From the NCBI RefSeq assembly GCF_013116745.1, contig NZ_JABFOE010000006.1, forward strand, positions 1-64,000: a stretch of 64,000 nt of DNA. The letters run 5' to 3'. The notes under the pieces were generated by a model that saw only the letters and a program-made list of their open reading frames with translations, was not told the origin of the DNA and ran no database searches. Shown piece after piece: positions 25,036 to 33,843 of the stretch. A program made the position numbers and the translations under genes. Numbering within the stretch: position 1 is the first letter of the stretch; every line of letters begins with the position of its first letter. This stretch comes from Arthrobacter sp. 260. Its GTDB lineage: Bacteria; Actinomycetota; Actinomycetes; Actinomycetales; Micrococcaceae.

Positions 25036-26850
25036 ATGGACTCCCCGATCGAAAGCTACCTCAAACGTATCCACCAGGAGATCGCCGAGCTCAAGGATGG
25101 CAAGCCCTACAGCACCATCCCCGCCATGGCGAACGTCGATCCGAACAACTTCGGCATCTGCCTCACCACTGTGGACGGCTACATCTACGAGGTGGGAGAC
25201 ACCCGGGACGAGTTCAGCATCCAGTCCATCTCGAAGCCCTTCACCTACGGCCTGGCCCTCGCCGATCTGGGGATGGACGCCGTGGACGAAAAAGTTGACG
25301 TCGAACCGTCCGGCGACTCGTTCAACGAGATCTCGCTCGCCGAAGGTACCGGCCGCCCCTCCAACGCGATGATCAACGCCGGCGCCCTGACCGCCACCTC
25401 CCTGATCAAGGGATCCGGCGGTAACGGCCGGTTCAAGCGGATCCTCAACACCTACTCGGCCTTCGCCGGCCGGCAACTGAGCGTCAACACCGAGATCTAC
25501 GAGTCCGAGCTCAAGCACGGGCACCGCAACCGGGCGCTCGCCCACCTGCTGCGCTCATTCAATATCATCGAGGACGATCCGCAGCCGGTGATCGAGGACT
25601 ACTTCCGGCAGTGCTCGGTGCTGGTGAACTGCCTCGACCTCTCGGTGATGGCGGCTACCCTCGCCAACAGCGGCCGCAACCCGCTCACCGGGCGCCAGGT
25701 GCTGGAGATCGGGCCGATCGAACGGGTCCTGTCCGTGATGACCACCTGCGGCATGTACGACGACGCCGGCGCCTGGATCAGCACCGTTGGCATGCCCGCC
25801 AAGAGCGGCGTCGCAGGCGGCACCATCGCTGTCCTGCCTGGCCAGGTGGGACTCGCCGTGTACTCCCCTCCCCTGGATGAGCACGGCAGCAGCGTGCGCG
25901 GCATGGCGACCAGCCAGCGCCTCTCCCGGGACATGGAACTCCACTTTGTCCGGGCCGCCCGGACCGGCAAGTCGGCCATCCGGTCCACCTACGACATCTC
26001 AGCGTCGCCGTCGGGCATCCGCCGCAACGACGAGGCGATGGACATCCTCAGGGACAACGGCCACCGCGCCCGCGTGATCGAACTCAACGGCGACCTGCTG
26101 TTCGCCGGCACCGAGTCGATGATCCGCGAGCTGAGCTCCCTCGACCGGACCGTCGAGCTGATCATCCTGGACCTTCGCCGCGTGGACGAAGTAGCCGATG
26201 TCTCCCTGCGCCTACTCGCTGAAACCCGGGAGAACCTGGTCAGCGAGGGCCGCGAACTGGTCCTGATCGACAGCGACGGCACCCTCGCCGAGACCTTCCA
26301 GGACGTGGACCGCGAGGTCCCCACGTTCGACACCCGCACCGCCGCCGTCGAATGGTGTGAAGACCGGCTGATCGCCGCCTACGGCGATGACCTGTACCTT
26401 CCCACGGTGGTCCGGGTCACCGACTGCCCCGCGCTGAGCCCGCTGACCGCTGACGACGCGTCGGCGCTTGCCGACCGGATGGAGGAGCGCGAGTACGACG
26501 ACGGCCACGTGATCCGCCGCGTCGGCCAACGGTTCGGCGGTGTGTTCTTCATCCTGTCCGGGAAGATTACGACGTCGGTCCCCGGTCCCACCGGAGGACG
26601 GGTCCGCCTCACCACCCTCAGCGCTGGCATGACCTTCGGCGAACTCGCGCTCGGTAGCGACGACCGCCAGGAAACCACGGTGAAAGCCGAGGGCGGAGTC
26701 AAGGTCATGGTGCTGACCGCCGACGCCATTTCCACCCTCGAATCCGAGGATCCGCGGCTCGCCGTCGAACTCTGGAAGGCCCTGACCCGCGACGCCTACA
26801 CCCGCGTGGACCTCTACCTCCGCGAAACCGCGGTCCGGGTCCGCGACTAG
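25036..26850 (+). CDS. glsA: Glutaminase A fused to STAS and cyclic-nucleotide-binding domains
   Basis: 604 residues, nearly twice a plain glutaminase. Residues 1-305 are GlsA: SIQSISKPFTYGLAL with the catalytic Ser-x2-Lys, then AEGTGRPSNAMINAGAL, YFRQCSVLVN and the GVAGGTIAVLPG segment. It hydrolyses glutamine to glutamate and ammonia. Residues about 340-440 form a STAS domain (RARVIELNGDLLFAGTESMI, IILDLRRVDEVAD). Residues about 465-600 form a cNMP-binding domain (RVGQRFGGVFFILSGKITTS, TFGELALGSDDRQET). Regulation of the enzyme by a nucleotide or partner protein is likely but unproven. Confidence 0.92.
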   Translation: MDSPIESYLKRIHQEIAELKDGKPYSTIPAMANVDPNNFGICLTTVDGYIYEVGDTRDEFSIQSISKPFTYGLALADLGMDAVDEKVDVEPSGDSFNEISLAEGTGRPSNAMINAGALTATSLIKGSGGNGRFKRILNTYSAFAGRQLSVNTEIYESELKHGHRNRALAHLLRSFNIIEDDPQPVIEDYFRQCSVLVNCLDLSVMAATLANSGRNPLTGRQVLEIGPIERVLSVMTTCGMYDDAGAWISTVGMPAKSGVAGGTIAVLPGQVGLAVYSPPLDEHGSSVRGMATSQRLSRDMELHFVRAARTGKSAIRSTYDISASPSGIRRNDEAMDILRDNGHRARVIELNGDLLFAGTESMIRELSSLDRTVELIILDLRRVDEVADVSLRLLAETRENLVSEGRELVLIDSDGTLAETFQDVDREVPTFDTRTAAVEWCEDRLIAAYGDDLYLPTVVRVTDCPALSPLTADDASALADRMEEREYDDGHVIRRVGQRFGGVFFILSGKITTSVPGPTGGRVRLTTLSAGMTFGELALGSDDRQETTVKAEGGVKVMVLTADAISTLESEDPRLAVELWKALTRDAYTRVDLYLRETAVRVRD

Positions 26851-26893
26851 GCCCGGTAATTACACAACGCGTTCGTGACGTATTTATTGCACT

Positions 26894-26912
26894 TTAGGTT
26901 AGGCGTGCCTTA
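26894..26912 (+). promoter_or_regulatory. Iron box (IdeR/DmdR-type operator)
   Basis: TTAGGTTAGGCGTGCCTTA matches the actinobacterial iron-box consensus TTAGGTTAGGCTAACCTAA at 15 of 19 positions and lies 11-29 bases before the ATG of the siderophore ATPase gene. TTGCAC (26887-26892) may be a -35 element. No ribosome site is visible, so the transcript may be leaderless. Confidence 0.8.
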
Positions 26913-26922
26913 CCTTTGAGCA

Positions 26923-27753
26923 ATGACCTCCGTTCTCACTGGTTCCGACGTTGGCCTCACGGCTACGGATCTGACCATCTCCTACGATTCACGGCCCGCC
27001 GTGCACCAGGCAGGGTTCACGCTGGAGCCGGGCAAGGTGACCGCTTTCATCGGGCCGAACGGGAGCGGGAAGTCCACGCTGCTGCGCACCGTCGCCCGGC
27101 TGCATAAGCCGGACAGCGGATCGGTGACCCTGGGCGAGCGCGTTGATGCCTTCGCGTTATCTTCTCGGGACTTCGCCAAGCGCGTTACCCTCCTCACCCA
27201 GGGCCGCCCCACCCCCGGCGGGACCACTGTGAAAGAGGTGGTCGATTACGGCCGCCACCCCCACCGAAGCCGCTGGACCGCTAAAGACCCCGACGGCGCG
27301 GCGGTGGTGGAACGCGCGATGCGTCTCACCAACACCCACGAGCTCACCGACTCCCCCGTGGCTGCGCTCTCCGGTGGCCAGTTGCAGCGCGTGTGGCTCG
27401 CCTCCTGCCTGGCCCAGGACACCCAGGTACTGCTCCTTGACGAGCCCACCACCTACCTCGACCTGCGCTATCAGGTCGAAATCCTCGACGTCATCCGTGA
27501 CCTCGCCGTCGAACATGGCGTGACCGTCGGCGTCGTCCTCCACGACCTGGATCAGGCGGCGGCGATCGCCGACCACCTGGTGCTGCTCGAGGCGGGGACC
27601 ATCACCACTGCAGGCTCGGCAGCTCACGTGTTGACCGCCGAAAACCTGACCCGGGCCTTCGGCGTCCGGGTCGACGTGACCATCGATGCAGCCACCGGGT
27701 CCCTGACCACCCGGGCTGTCGGACGTCACACCTACCTCTCCCTCACCCCCTAG
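26923..27753 (+). CDS. Iron-siderophore ABC transporter ATP-binding protein (FecE/FepC type)
   Basis: 276 residues. Walker A GPNGSGKSTLL, Q-loop in TLLTQGRPTPGG, signature ALSGGQLQRVWLASCLAQ, Walker B LLLDEPTTYLDL and switch His in VLHDLDQAA. This pattern, including the YLDL and QAAAIADHL segments, is that of ferric-siderophore importers. First of three genes behind an iron box, so expression should rise under iron starvation. Confidence 0.9.
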   Translation: MTSVLTGSDVGLTATDLTISYDSRPAVHQAGFTLEPGKVTAFIGPNGSGKSTLLRTVARLHKPDSGSVTLGERVDAFALSSRDFAKRVTLLTQGRPTPGGTTVKEVVDYGRHPHRSRWTAKDPDGAAVVERAMRLTNTHELTDSPVAALSGGQLQRVWLASCLAQDTQVLLLDEPTTYLDLRYQVEILDVIRDLAVEHGVTVGVVLHDLDQAAAIADHLVLLEAGTITTAGSAAHVLTAENLTRAFGVRVDVTIDAATGSLTTRAVGRHTYLSLTP

Positions 27754-27780
27754 TTCGAATTACCTAGAGAAAGAAACACC

Positions 27781-28761
27781 ATGCGCAAAACACGACTCCT
27801 TGCTGCCCTGACGGCGGGGGCCATGCTGGCCATCAGCGGCTGCGGCACCACCGAGGATGCCGCTTCCAGCGACTCTTCAGCCGACACCGGATCCGGCGAG
27901 TCCATCACGATCGTCGACTCCCGTGGCAAGGAAGTGGTCCTCGACGGCCCCGCGACCCGGGTGGCAGGTTCGGAATGGGGAGTCATCGAAAACATGGTGT
28001 CACTCGGCGTGATGCCGGTGGGCGCCGCCGACATCGAAGGCTACGAAACCTGGGTGAGCTCGGCCCCGCTGGACGACACGGTCACGGACATCGGTACCCG
28101 CGGAGAGCCCAGCATCGACACCCTCGTCGCACTGGAACCGGATCTCCTGCTCGTCACCGACTCGCTGGTCGACGGAGCCATCGAACAGATCGAAGAAACC
28201 ATCCCCGTCATCGTGGTCCCCGGCGGAGACGCCGCTGACAACATCGGCCAGATGTTCGAGACGATCGGCCTGATCGCCAAGGCCACCGGCACCGAGGACG
28301 CAGCCGAGGAGCTGAAAGCCAACTTCGAGGCCAAGGTAGAGGAAGACCGTGCCGCGGTCGAAGCAGCCGGAGCCACCGGCGACGCTGTTGCCTTCTCCGA
28401 CTCGTACGTCGACGCGGGAAGCGTCTCGATCCGTCCCTACGCCGAGGGTTCGCTGGTTTCCGACGTCTTCGCCGAGATCGGACTGGAGAACGCCTGGTCA
28501 ATGGAGGGCGATCCCGCCTATGGTCTGGCACAGACCGACGTCGAGGGGCTGACTGAGCTTGGCGACGCACACTTCTGGTACATGGCCAATGACGCCTTCG
28601 GTGATCCGTACACGGACGAGTTGGCCGACAACGCCATCTGGATGGACCTCCCCTTCGTGACCGAGGACAAGGTAGTGCGGTTCCCTGACTCCATCTGGAC
28701 CTTTGGCGGTCCTACCTCAATGGAACAGATCATCGACGCAGCCGTCGACGCGCTGAACTAA
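27781..28761 (+). CDS. Iron-siderophore ABC transporter substrate-binding lipoprotein
   Basis: 326 residues. Signal peptide with lipobox AISGC near residue 20, a Ser/Asp-rich linker, then a FepB/FhuD-type fold: SLGVMPVGAADIEGYETWV, GTRGEPSIDTLVALEPDLLL and the C-terminal VRFPDSIWTFGGP. It binds a ferric-siderophore outside the membrane and hands it to the double permease encoded 8 bases downstream. Confidence 0.9.
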   Translation: MRKTRLLAALTAGAMLAISGCGTTEDAASSDSSADTGSGESITIVDSRGKEVVLDGPATRVAGSEWGVIENMVSLGVMPVGAADIEGYETWVSSAPLDDTVTDIGTRGEPSIDTLVALEPDLLLVTDSLVDGAIEQIEETIPVIVVPGGDAADNIGQMFETIGLIAKATGTEDAAEELKANFEAKVEEDRAAVEAAGATGDAVAFSDSYVDAGSVSIRPYAEGSLVSDVFAEIGLENAWSMEGDPAYGLAQTDVEGLTELGDAHFWYMANDAFGDPYTDELADNAIWMDLPFVTEDKVVRFPDSIWTFGGPTSMEQIIDAAVDALN

Positions 28762-28769
28762 CCACTCCC

Positions 28770-30869
28770 ATGCCGCAGACGACTCTCACCCGCCCCGCCC
28801 CCGCCACCCCACGCGGACCGGCCAGCACCGCCTCACGCGTTCCCCTGTTCGCTGTGGCGGCGGGGTTGGTGGGTGCTGTGGTCGTCCTATCGGTGATTCA
28901 TCTAGGTCAGGGCACGGCCGCAGTCACCCTGTCCGACCTGTGGCAGCTGGTCACCGGTAGCGCCACCGACGAGGCCACGGCAGTGGTGACCGCCTCACGG
29001 GTGCCGCGCCTCGCGGCCGGAATTCTGGTCGGCGTGGCCCTGGGCGTTGCCGGCGCAGTGATGCAGTCGGTGTCCCGCAACATCCTCGCGTCCCCCGATA
29101 CCCTCGCGGTAAACGCCGGAGCACATCTCGCGGTGGTGGCAGTGGCAGCCTTCGGGCTGCCGCTGCCCCTTTTCGGCGCGGTCGGCGTTGCGTTCGCCGG
29201 CGGGCTGGCCGCAGCAGCCCTGGTCCTGGCACTGTCCGGGGCCGGTGCCGCCGGGACGGTCCGCCTCGTCCTTGCCGGGTCGGCGATCGCCCTGGCGTTC
29301 AGTGCACTCACCACCACCCTGCTGCTGCTGTTTGCCCAGGAAACCCGTGGGCTCTACGCCTGGCAGGCCGGGTCCCTCGGACAGAGCGGAATCGACAAGT
29401 TCCTCCTCCTCGGTCCGCTGACCGGGGTGGTCATCCTGGTGCTCCTGCTCACATCGCGGTCGCTGGACCTGCTCACGCTCGGCGACGACCAGGCTCGGAT
29501 GCTCGGCGTCAACGTCCGGCGCACCCAGGTGATTGCCATCGTCCTGACGGTCCTGCTGGCGGCGGCAGCGGTCACCATGGCAGGACCCATCGGGTTCATC
29601 GGCCTGGCCGCCCCGGCGCTGGTCCGGTTGGCGGCGTCGGCGGTCCCCGGTCTGCACAAACACGCCGCAATGATTCCGGTGTCGGCGCTCACCGGCGTCG
29701 TCCTGGTGCTCGGCGCCGATGTGGGCCTGCGCGCAGCGGTCGGAGCGCAAAGCGCCGTCGAGGTACCCACCGGGGTCATCACCACCATGTTTGGTGCGAT
29801 CTTTCTGGTGCTGCTGGCGCAACGCCTGCGGACAGCCGGCCCAGTGCGCGAGCCCCGCCGCATCAGCATGGCCGCATCCCGCTCGCGCGGCCGGGTCATC
29901 CTCATCATCGCGGGGATCGCCGCCCTCACCGTCGCCACCGCCTTTGCCAGCGTCCTGATCGGCGACACCAAACTCCTCCTGGGTGACCTCGCCAACTGGG
30001 CTGCCGGTCAGGCCGGACCAGTGGTGTCCAACGTGATGGATACCCGCCTGCCGCGGGTCGGCGCCGCACTGCTCGCGGGGGCCTCCCTGGCACTGGCTGG
30101 CACCACCGTGCAGGCAGTGACCCGGAACCCGCTCGCCGAACCAGCGATTCTCGGTGTCAGCGGCGGGGCCGGGCTCGGCGCGATCGCCGTCATCACCTTC
30201 GTTCCGATCGCCGGGTTCTGGTTCATCAGCGCCGGCGCTGGCCTCGGCGCCGCCGTGACCGCCGCGATCGTCTTCGGCCTCGCCCTCCGCGGCGGTCTCC
30301 AGACGGACCGGCTGATCCTGATCGGCTTCGGCGTTTCAGCGGCAGCCACCGCAGGGATCACCCTCCTGATTGTCCTCACCGACCCCTGGAACGAAGCGAA
30401 GGCGCTGACCTGGCTGTCCGGTTCCACCTACGGCAGGTCCCTGCAACACCTGGTGCCAATGATCGTCGCGCTGATCCTCACGGCTCCGATCATCGCCAGT
30501 GCCCACCGCACCCACGACCTGCTGGCGCTCGACGAAGACACCCCCCGCCTGCTCGGCATCCGGGTCCCGACGGCCAGGGCCATCCTCATTGTCTGCGTCG
30601 TTGTGCTGACCGGCTCCGCGGTGGCAGGCATCGGTGTGATCGGCTTCGTCGGTCTGGTGGCACCCCACGCGGCACGCGCGCTGATCGGCCACCGGCACAA
30701 GCTCGCACTACCGACCGCCATGCTGCTCGGCGCCCTGCTCGTCTGCCTCGCGGACATGCTCGGGCGGACGGTGATCGCGCCGTCCCAGCTCCCCGCCGGA
30801 CTGCTGACCGCGATCCTCGGCGCGCCGTACTTCATCTATCTGCTCTACCGCAGCCGCCGGAACACCTGA
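28770..30869 (+). CDS. Fused double iron-siderophore permease (FhuB-like)
   Basis: 699 residues made of two complete FecCD permease units (about 25-345 and 365-699), each with about ten helices. The two halves repeat the motif set: AVMQSVSRNILASPDTLAVN in the first and TTVQAVTRNPLAEPAILGVS in the second, plus TMAGPIGFIGLAAPALVR and AGIGVIGFVGLVAPHAAR. Such fusions replace a permease heterodimer, as in FhuB. No ribosome site is evident; coupling to the upstream gene is likely. Confidence 0.92.
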   Translation: MPQTTLTRPAPATPRGPASTASRVPLFAVAAGLVGAVVVLSVIHLGQGTAAVTLSDLWQLVTGSATDEATAVVTASRVPRLAAGILVGVALGVAGAVMQSVSRNILASPDTLAVNAGAHLAVVAVAAFGLPLPLFGAVGVAFAGGLAAAALVLALSGAGAAGTVRLVLAGSAIALAFSALTTTLLLLFAQETRGLYAWQAGSLGQSGIDKFLLLGPLTGVVILVLLLTSRSLDLLTLGDDQARMLGVNVRRTQVIAIVLTVLLAAAAVTMAGPIGFIGLAAPALVRLAASAVPGLHKHAAMIPVSALTGVVLVLGADVGLRAAVGAQSAVEVPTGVITTMFGAIFLVLLAQRLRTAGPVREPRRISMAASRSRGRVILIIAGIAALTVATAFASVLIGDTKLLLGDLANWAAGQAGPVVSNVMDTRLPRVGAALLAGASLALAGTTVQAVTRNPLAEPAILGVSGGAGLGAIAVITFVPIAGFWFISAGAGLGAAVTAAIVFGLALRGGLQTDRLILIGFGVSAAATAGITLLIVLTDPWNEAKALTWLSGSTYGRSLQHLVPMIVALILTAPIIASAHRTHDLLALDEDTPRLLGIRVPTARAILIVCVVVLTGSAVAGIGVIGFVGLVAPHAARALIGHRHKLALPTAMLLGALLVCLADMLGRTVIAPSQLPAGLLTAILGAPYFIYLLYRSRRNT

Positions 30870-30889
30870 TCGCCTGACAGACTGGGCGG

Positions 30890-31618
30890 ATGGTGATGTT
30901 CGAAGAACTCGACTGCAAAAAGACCCGACTCGGCGAGATCAGCCTCAGGCGGCGCTGGGACCGGACCTTCGACAAGGAGGTCTACGAGGTCAAACTCGAC
31001 GACGACTTCCTGATGTCCAGCCTCTTCACCGTCGCCGAGATTGAGCTGACGACACTGGCACTCGCCGAGCTCCCGGGCGACGGGCTCGATGTCGTCGTCG
31101 GCGGGTTGGGGCTCGGCTACACGGCGCAGGCGGTCCTCGACAGCCCGAAGGCCAGGTCGTTGCTGATCGTTGAAGCGCTCGGCGAAGTCATCGAATGGCA
31201 CCAGACCGGGCTGATCCCGGCGGGCAGAACCCTGACCGCTGATCCCCGCAACCGCTATGTCCACGGTGACTTCTTCGCGCTGGCGGCCTCCGCCGAGGGG
31301 TTCGATCCCGAGGCACCGGGCCGGCAGTTCCACGCGGTGATCCTCGACGTCGACCACTCCCCCCGGCATGTCCTCCACCCCAGCCACGCGCCGTTCTACG
31401 ACCCGGCCGGGACACAGCGGCTGGCAGGCCACCTGCACCCCGGCGGGGTCTTCGCCCTCTGGTCCAACGACCCGCCCGACGACGACTACCTCGCGGTCCT
31501 CGGCAAGGTGTTCACCGAGGTGCGTGCCGTCGTCGTCAGTTTCGACAACCCGCTGCAGGGCAGGGACTCGACCAACACGGTGTATCTGGGCCGCAAGGCG
31601 CTGGACTCACAGAGCTGA
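30890..31618 (+). CDS. Spermidine-synthase-like SAM-dependent protein
   Basis: 242 residues. The Rossmann motif VVGGLGLGYTAQAVLDS, the acidic strand-2 end LIVEALGEVIEWHQTG and the VILDVDHSPRHVLHP segment follow the polyamine-synthase (SpeE-like) fold used by several stand-alone actinobacterial proteins. The key SpeE Asp/Gln residues cannot be verified by eye, so polyamine synthesis is not assured. ATG codons at 30890 and 30896 are both possible; the GGGCGG upstream is better spaced for 30896. It converges on the GNAT-AAA gene. Confidence 0.75.
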   Translation: MVMFEELDCKKTRLGEISLRRRWDRTFDKEVYEVKLDDDFLMSSLFTVAEIELTTLALAELPGDGLDVVVGGLGLGYTAQAVLDSPKARSLLIVEALGEVIEWHQTGLIPAGRTLTADPRNRYVHGDFFALAASAEGFDPEAPGRQFHAVILDVDHSPRHVLHPSHAPFYDPAGTQRLAGHLHPGGVFALWSNDPPDDDYLAVLGKVFTEVRAVVVSFDNPLQGRDSTNTVYLGRKALDSQS

Positions 31619-31634
31619 CTCACGCTTCGTGACG

Positions 31635-32924
31635 CTAGAGCCTCGCGATCCGTTCAATGTCCTCGCGGAATTCCTGCGCGACGGACGCCGAGACGGTGGT
31701 CCGGGTCTCGGCGATCGCCTTCAGGTAATCATCGCTTGATGGACCCGGCGCCGGCGTGCCGCTGTCAGCCCCTCCGAAGACCGCCTGCTCCAGAGCCCGT
31801 TGGGAGGCTTTGCGTGCCGCGAATTCTATGTCAGCAGGGGAAAAACCGTCGGAGGTGTCCACGAGCCGGGCAAGGTCAATGTCGGCTGCCACCTCGGACG
31901 GGATATACCGCTGCCAGATGGCGTGCCGGGCGGCACTGTCGGGCAGCCCGATGGGGATGACGTAGTCGAAGCGTCCGTGGCGGAGAAAAGCGGTGTCAAG
32001 GGCCCGAATGAAGTTCGTGGCGCACACCAGGAGGCGGCCCGGCTGCTCCCGGAAGGCAGGAATGATCTTGAGCAGTTCGTTGGTCACGCCCTGCAAAGGT
32101 GACGGCGGCTCTCCTTGCCGTTGCGCGGCAATTTCCTCGACCTCGTCAATGAACACCACTGCGTGTTCCAGTTCGGCAATTTCGAGGAAGGTCTCCCGCA
32201 ACGCGCCCGCCAGCCCTTTGGAGTCAGTGGCCAGCCTTGACGGGAACACCTCGACGAAGGGCCACTCCAACCGTGAGGCGATGGCCTTGGCGAACGTGGT
32301 TTTACCGGTTCCCGGCGGACCGAACAGCATCACTGCGCGCGGCGGCACCACCCCGTACTGGTCGGCGAGGTCGGGGTTGGCGAGGGGTAGGACCAGCCTG
32401 CGTTCGAGCAGTTCTTTCTCGCGCTGCATGCCGCCCACGTTGCTCCACAGGTTCCTCGGCATCAACCGTCCACCGAGTTCGCTGAGCAGGCCCATCTCCT
32501 GGCGTTGCACAGGGATGTCCCGTTCAAAGTACCGCAGGTGTTTCCGGTCATGGAATCCTGAGTTGAGCAACGCGTCCACGCGCTGTTCGGCATCGGGCAC
32601 CAGGGTGGAGAGTTTCGTCAGGCCATGCGGGGCCATCCTGCCCTCGATGGCTGCAAGCAGCGCGCTGCCGATCCCCTGGTTCCTCCAGGCCTCGTCAATG
32701 GCGAAGAACACGATCCATCCCTGGTCGTGCGCAGCGCGGGCTACCGCCGTGCCGACCACCGTCTCACCATGGACGGCGACGACGGCGTGATCCTTCTGGC
32801 AGGAGGCGAGGACCTCGGAGAGGGCGTACACCGGTTCGACACCAGCACTGCGGGACTCCTCCCACAGGTGCAGAATTGCGTCCATGTCCGCGGAGTGAAA
32901 GTCCTTGATTCTCCAGCCGGTCAT
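31635..32924 (-). CDS. GNAT acetyltransferase-AAA+ ATPase fusion protein
   Basis: 429 residues. Residues 1-140 are a GNAT domain with the acetyl-CoA loop WRNQGIGSALLAAIEG and ends FHDRKHLRYFERD. Residues about 160-429 are a Cdc48/FtsH-like AAA+ module: Walker A FGPPGTGKTTFAKAIASRL (about 200), Walker B AVVFIDEVEEIAA, sensor-1 LLVCATNF and the arginine-finger region AFLRHGRFDYVIPIG, then a helical lid DGFSPADIEFAARKAS. The ATG at 32924 has AAGGAG eight bases upstream. No substrate is known; a remodelling machine coupled to acetylation is one reading. Divergent from another ATPase gene. Confidence 0.85.
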   Translation of the reverse strand: MTGWRIKDFHSADMDAILHLWEESRSAGVEPVYALSEVLASCQKDHAVVAVHGETVVGTAVARAAHDQGWIVFFAIDEAWRNQGIGSALLAAIEGRMAPHGLTKLSTLVPDAEQRVDALLNSGFHDRKHLRYFERDIPVQRQEMGLLSELGGRLMPRNLWSNVGGMQREKELLERRLVLPLANPDLADQYGVVPPRAVMLFGPPGTGKTTFAKAIASRLEWPFVEVFPSRLATDSKGLAGALRETFLEIAELEHAVVFIDEVEEIAAQRQGEPPSPLQGVTNELLKIIPAFREQPGRLLVCATNFIRALDTAFLRHGRFDYVIPIGLPDSAARHAIWQRYIPSEVAADIDLARLVDTSDGFSPADIEFAARKASQRALEQAVFGGADSGTPAPGPSSDDYLKAIAETRTTVSASVAQEFREDIERIARL

Positions 32925-33048
32925 ACGGGTGACTCCTTCGTCGTGTGTCGAGTGCGGCGCAAGTGAAACGCGCCCTGCGCTGATCATGGCATACGGCTGG
33001 ACGGTACCGGAGATTGTGACTGTCAGAGGGTGCTGCCAAGATGCTGAG

Positions 33049-33771
33049 ATGCAGCTCAACCGGTTTCCCATCCGGCGGGTCACCGCCCACCCGGCCCATC
33101 CGCTCGATCCAGGCACCTGGCCGGCGACCCTGCCGCCGGTAACGCAACTCCTGAATGGCGGGATGGACCTCGGCGCCGCGACGGTGCTGGTGGGCGAGAA
33201 CGGCTCCGGCAAGTCGACCCTGGTGGAGGCTATCGCGCTGGCATTCGGATTGTCCCCGGAGGGAGGGTCGACCGGCGCACGGCATTCCACCCGACCCTCC
33301 GAGTCCGACCTGGCGGAGCACATCCAGCTGGTCAGGAATCCGGGCGGCACCAAGCGCGGTTACTTCCTGCGCGCCGAGACGATGCACGGGTTTTTCACCT
33401 ACCTGGAACAGAATCCGGGGATGTCCAGCATCGACCGCCAGTTCCACTCGATGTCCCACGGGGAATCGTTCCTGGAACTGACAGTGGACCGGTTCCGCGG
33501 GCCCGGTCTGTGGGTGCTGGATGAGCCGGAATCGGCGCTGTCCTTCGGCGGCTGCCTGGCCTTGCTCGCCATCCTGAAGGAACTGCTCGCCGACGGGAAG
33601 TCCCAGGTGCTGCTCTCCACCCACTCCCCGCTGCTGGCGGCGCTGCCCGGGGCAGCAATCCTGGAGATCGGGCCGTGGGGGTTCCGTGAGAGGCACTGGG
33701 ACGAGCTGGACCTGACCGTGAACTGGCGAAGCTTCATGAACGAACCAGACCGGTATCTGCGCCACCTCTAA
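33049..33771 (+). CDS. Predicted ATPase, ABC/SMC-like (COG3910 type)
   Basis: 240 residues. Walker A VLVGENGSGKSTLVEAIALA is near residue 45-60, ABC-like signature HSMSHGESFLEL, Walker B GLWVLDEPESALS and H-loop LLSTHSPLLAALP. There is no coiled-coil arm and no membrane domain, which fits the small stand-alone AAA_21-like ATPases of unknown function. ATG at 33049 is chosen over the longer frame because upstream codons overlap the divergent gene. Confidence 0.8.
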   Translation: MQLNRFPIRRVTAHPAHPLDPGTWPATLPPVTQLLNGGMDLGAATVLVGENGSGKSTLVEAIALAFGLSPEGGSTGARHSTRPSESDLAEHIQLVRNPGGTKRGYFLRAETMHGFFTYLEQNPGMSSIDRQFHSMSHGESFLELTVDRFRGPGLWVLDEPESALSFGGCLALLAILKELLADGKSQVLLSTHSPLLAALPGAAILEIGPWGFRERHWDELDLTVNWRSFMNEPDRYLRHL

Positions 33772-33810
33772 CCCCGGTAGCGTGCCGGTCACCTGCCGCG
33801 GGTCCGCAAC

Positions 33811-33834
33811 ATGGCTGTAACACTATGGCTGTAA
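33811..33834. repeat. Direct repeat in the urease promoter region
   Basis: ATGGCTGTAA occurs twice (33811-33820 and 33825-33834) with a 14-base period, directly ahead of ureA. It could be a regulator site or a small duplication. Confidence 0.5.
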
Positions 33835-33843
33835 AACTCTTAC

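Noticed and set aside
32925-33353. N-terminal extension of the GNAT-AAA+ protein
   Set aside because: It overlaps the divergent ATPase gene, and the ATG at 32924 has a strong ribosome site.
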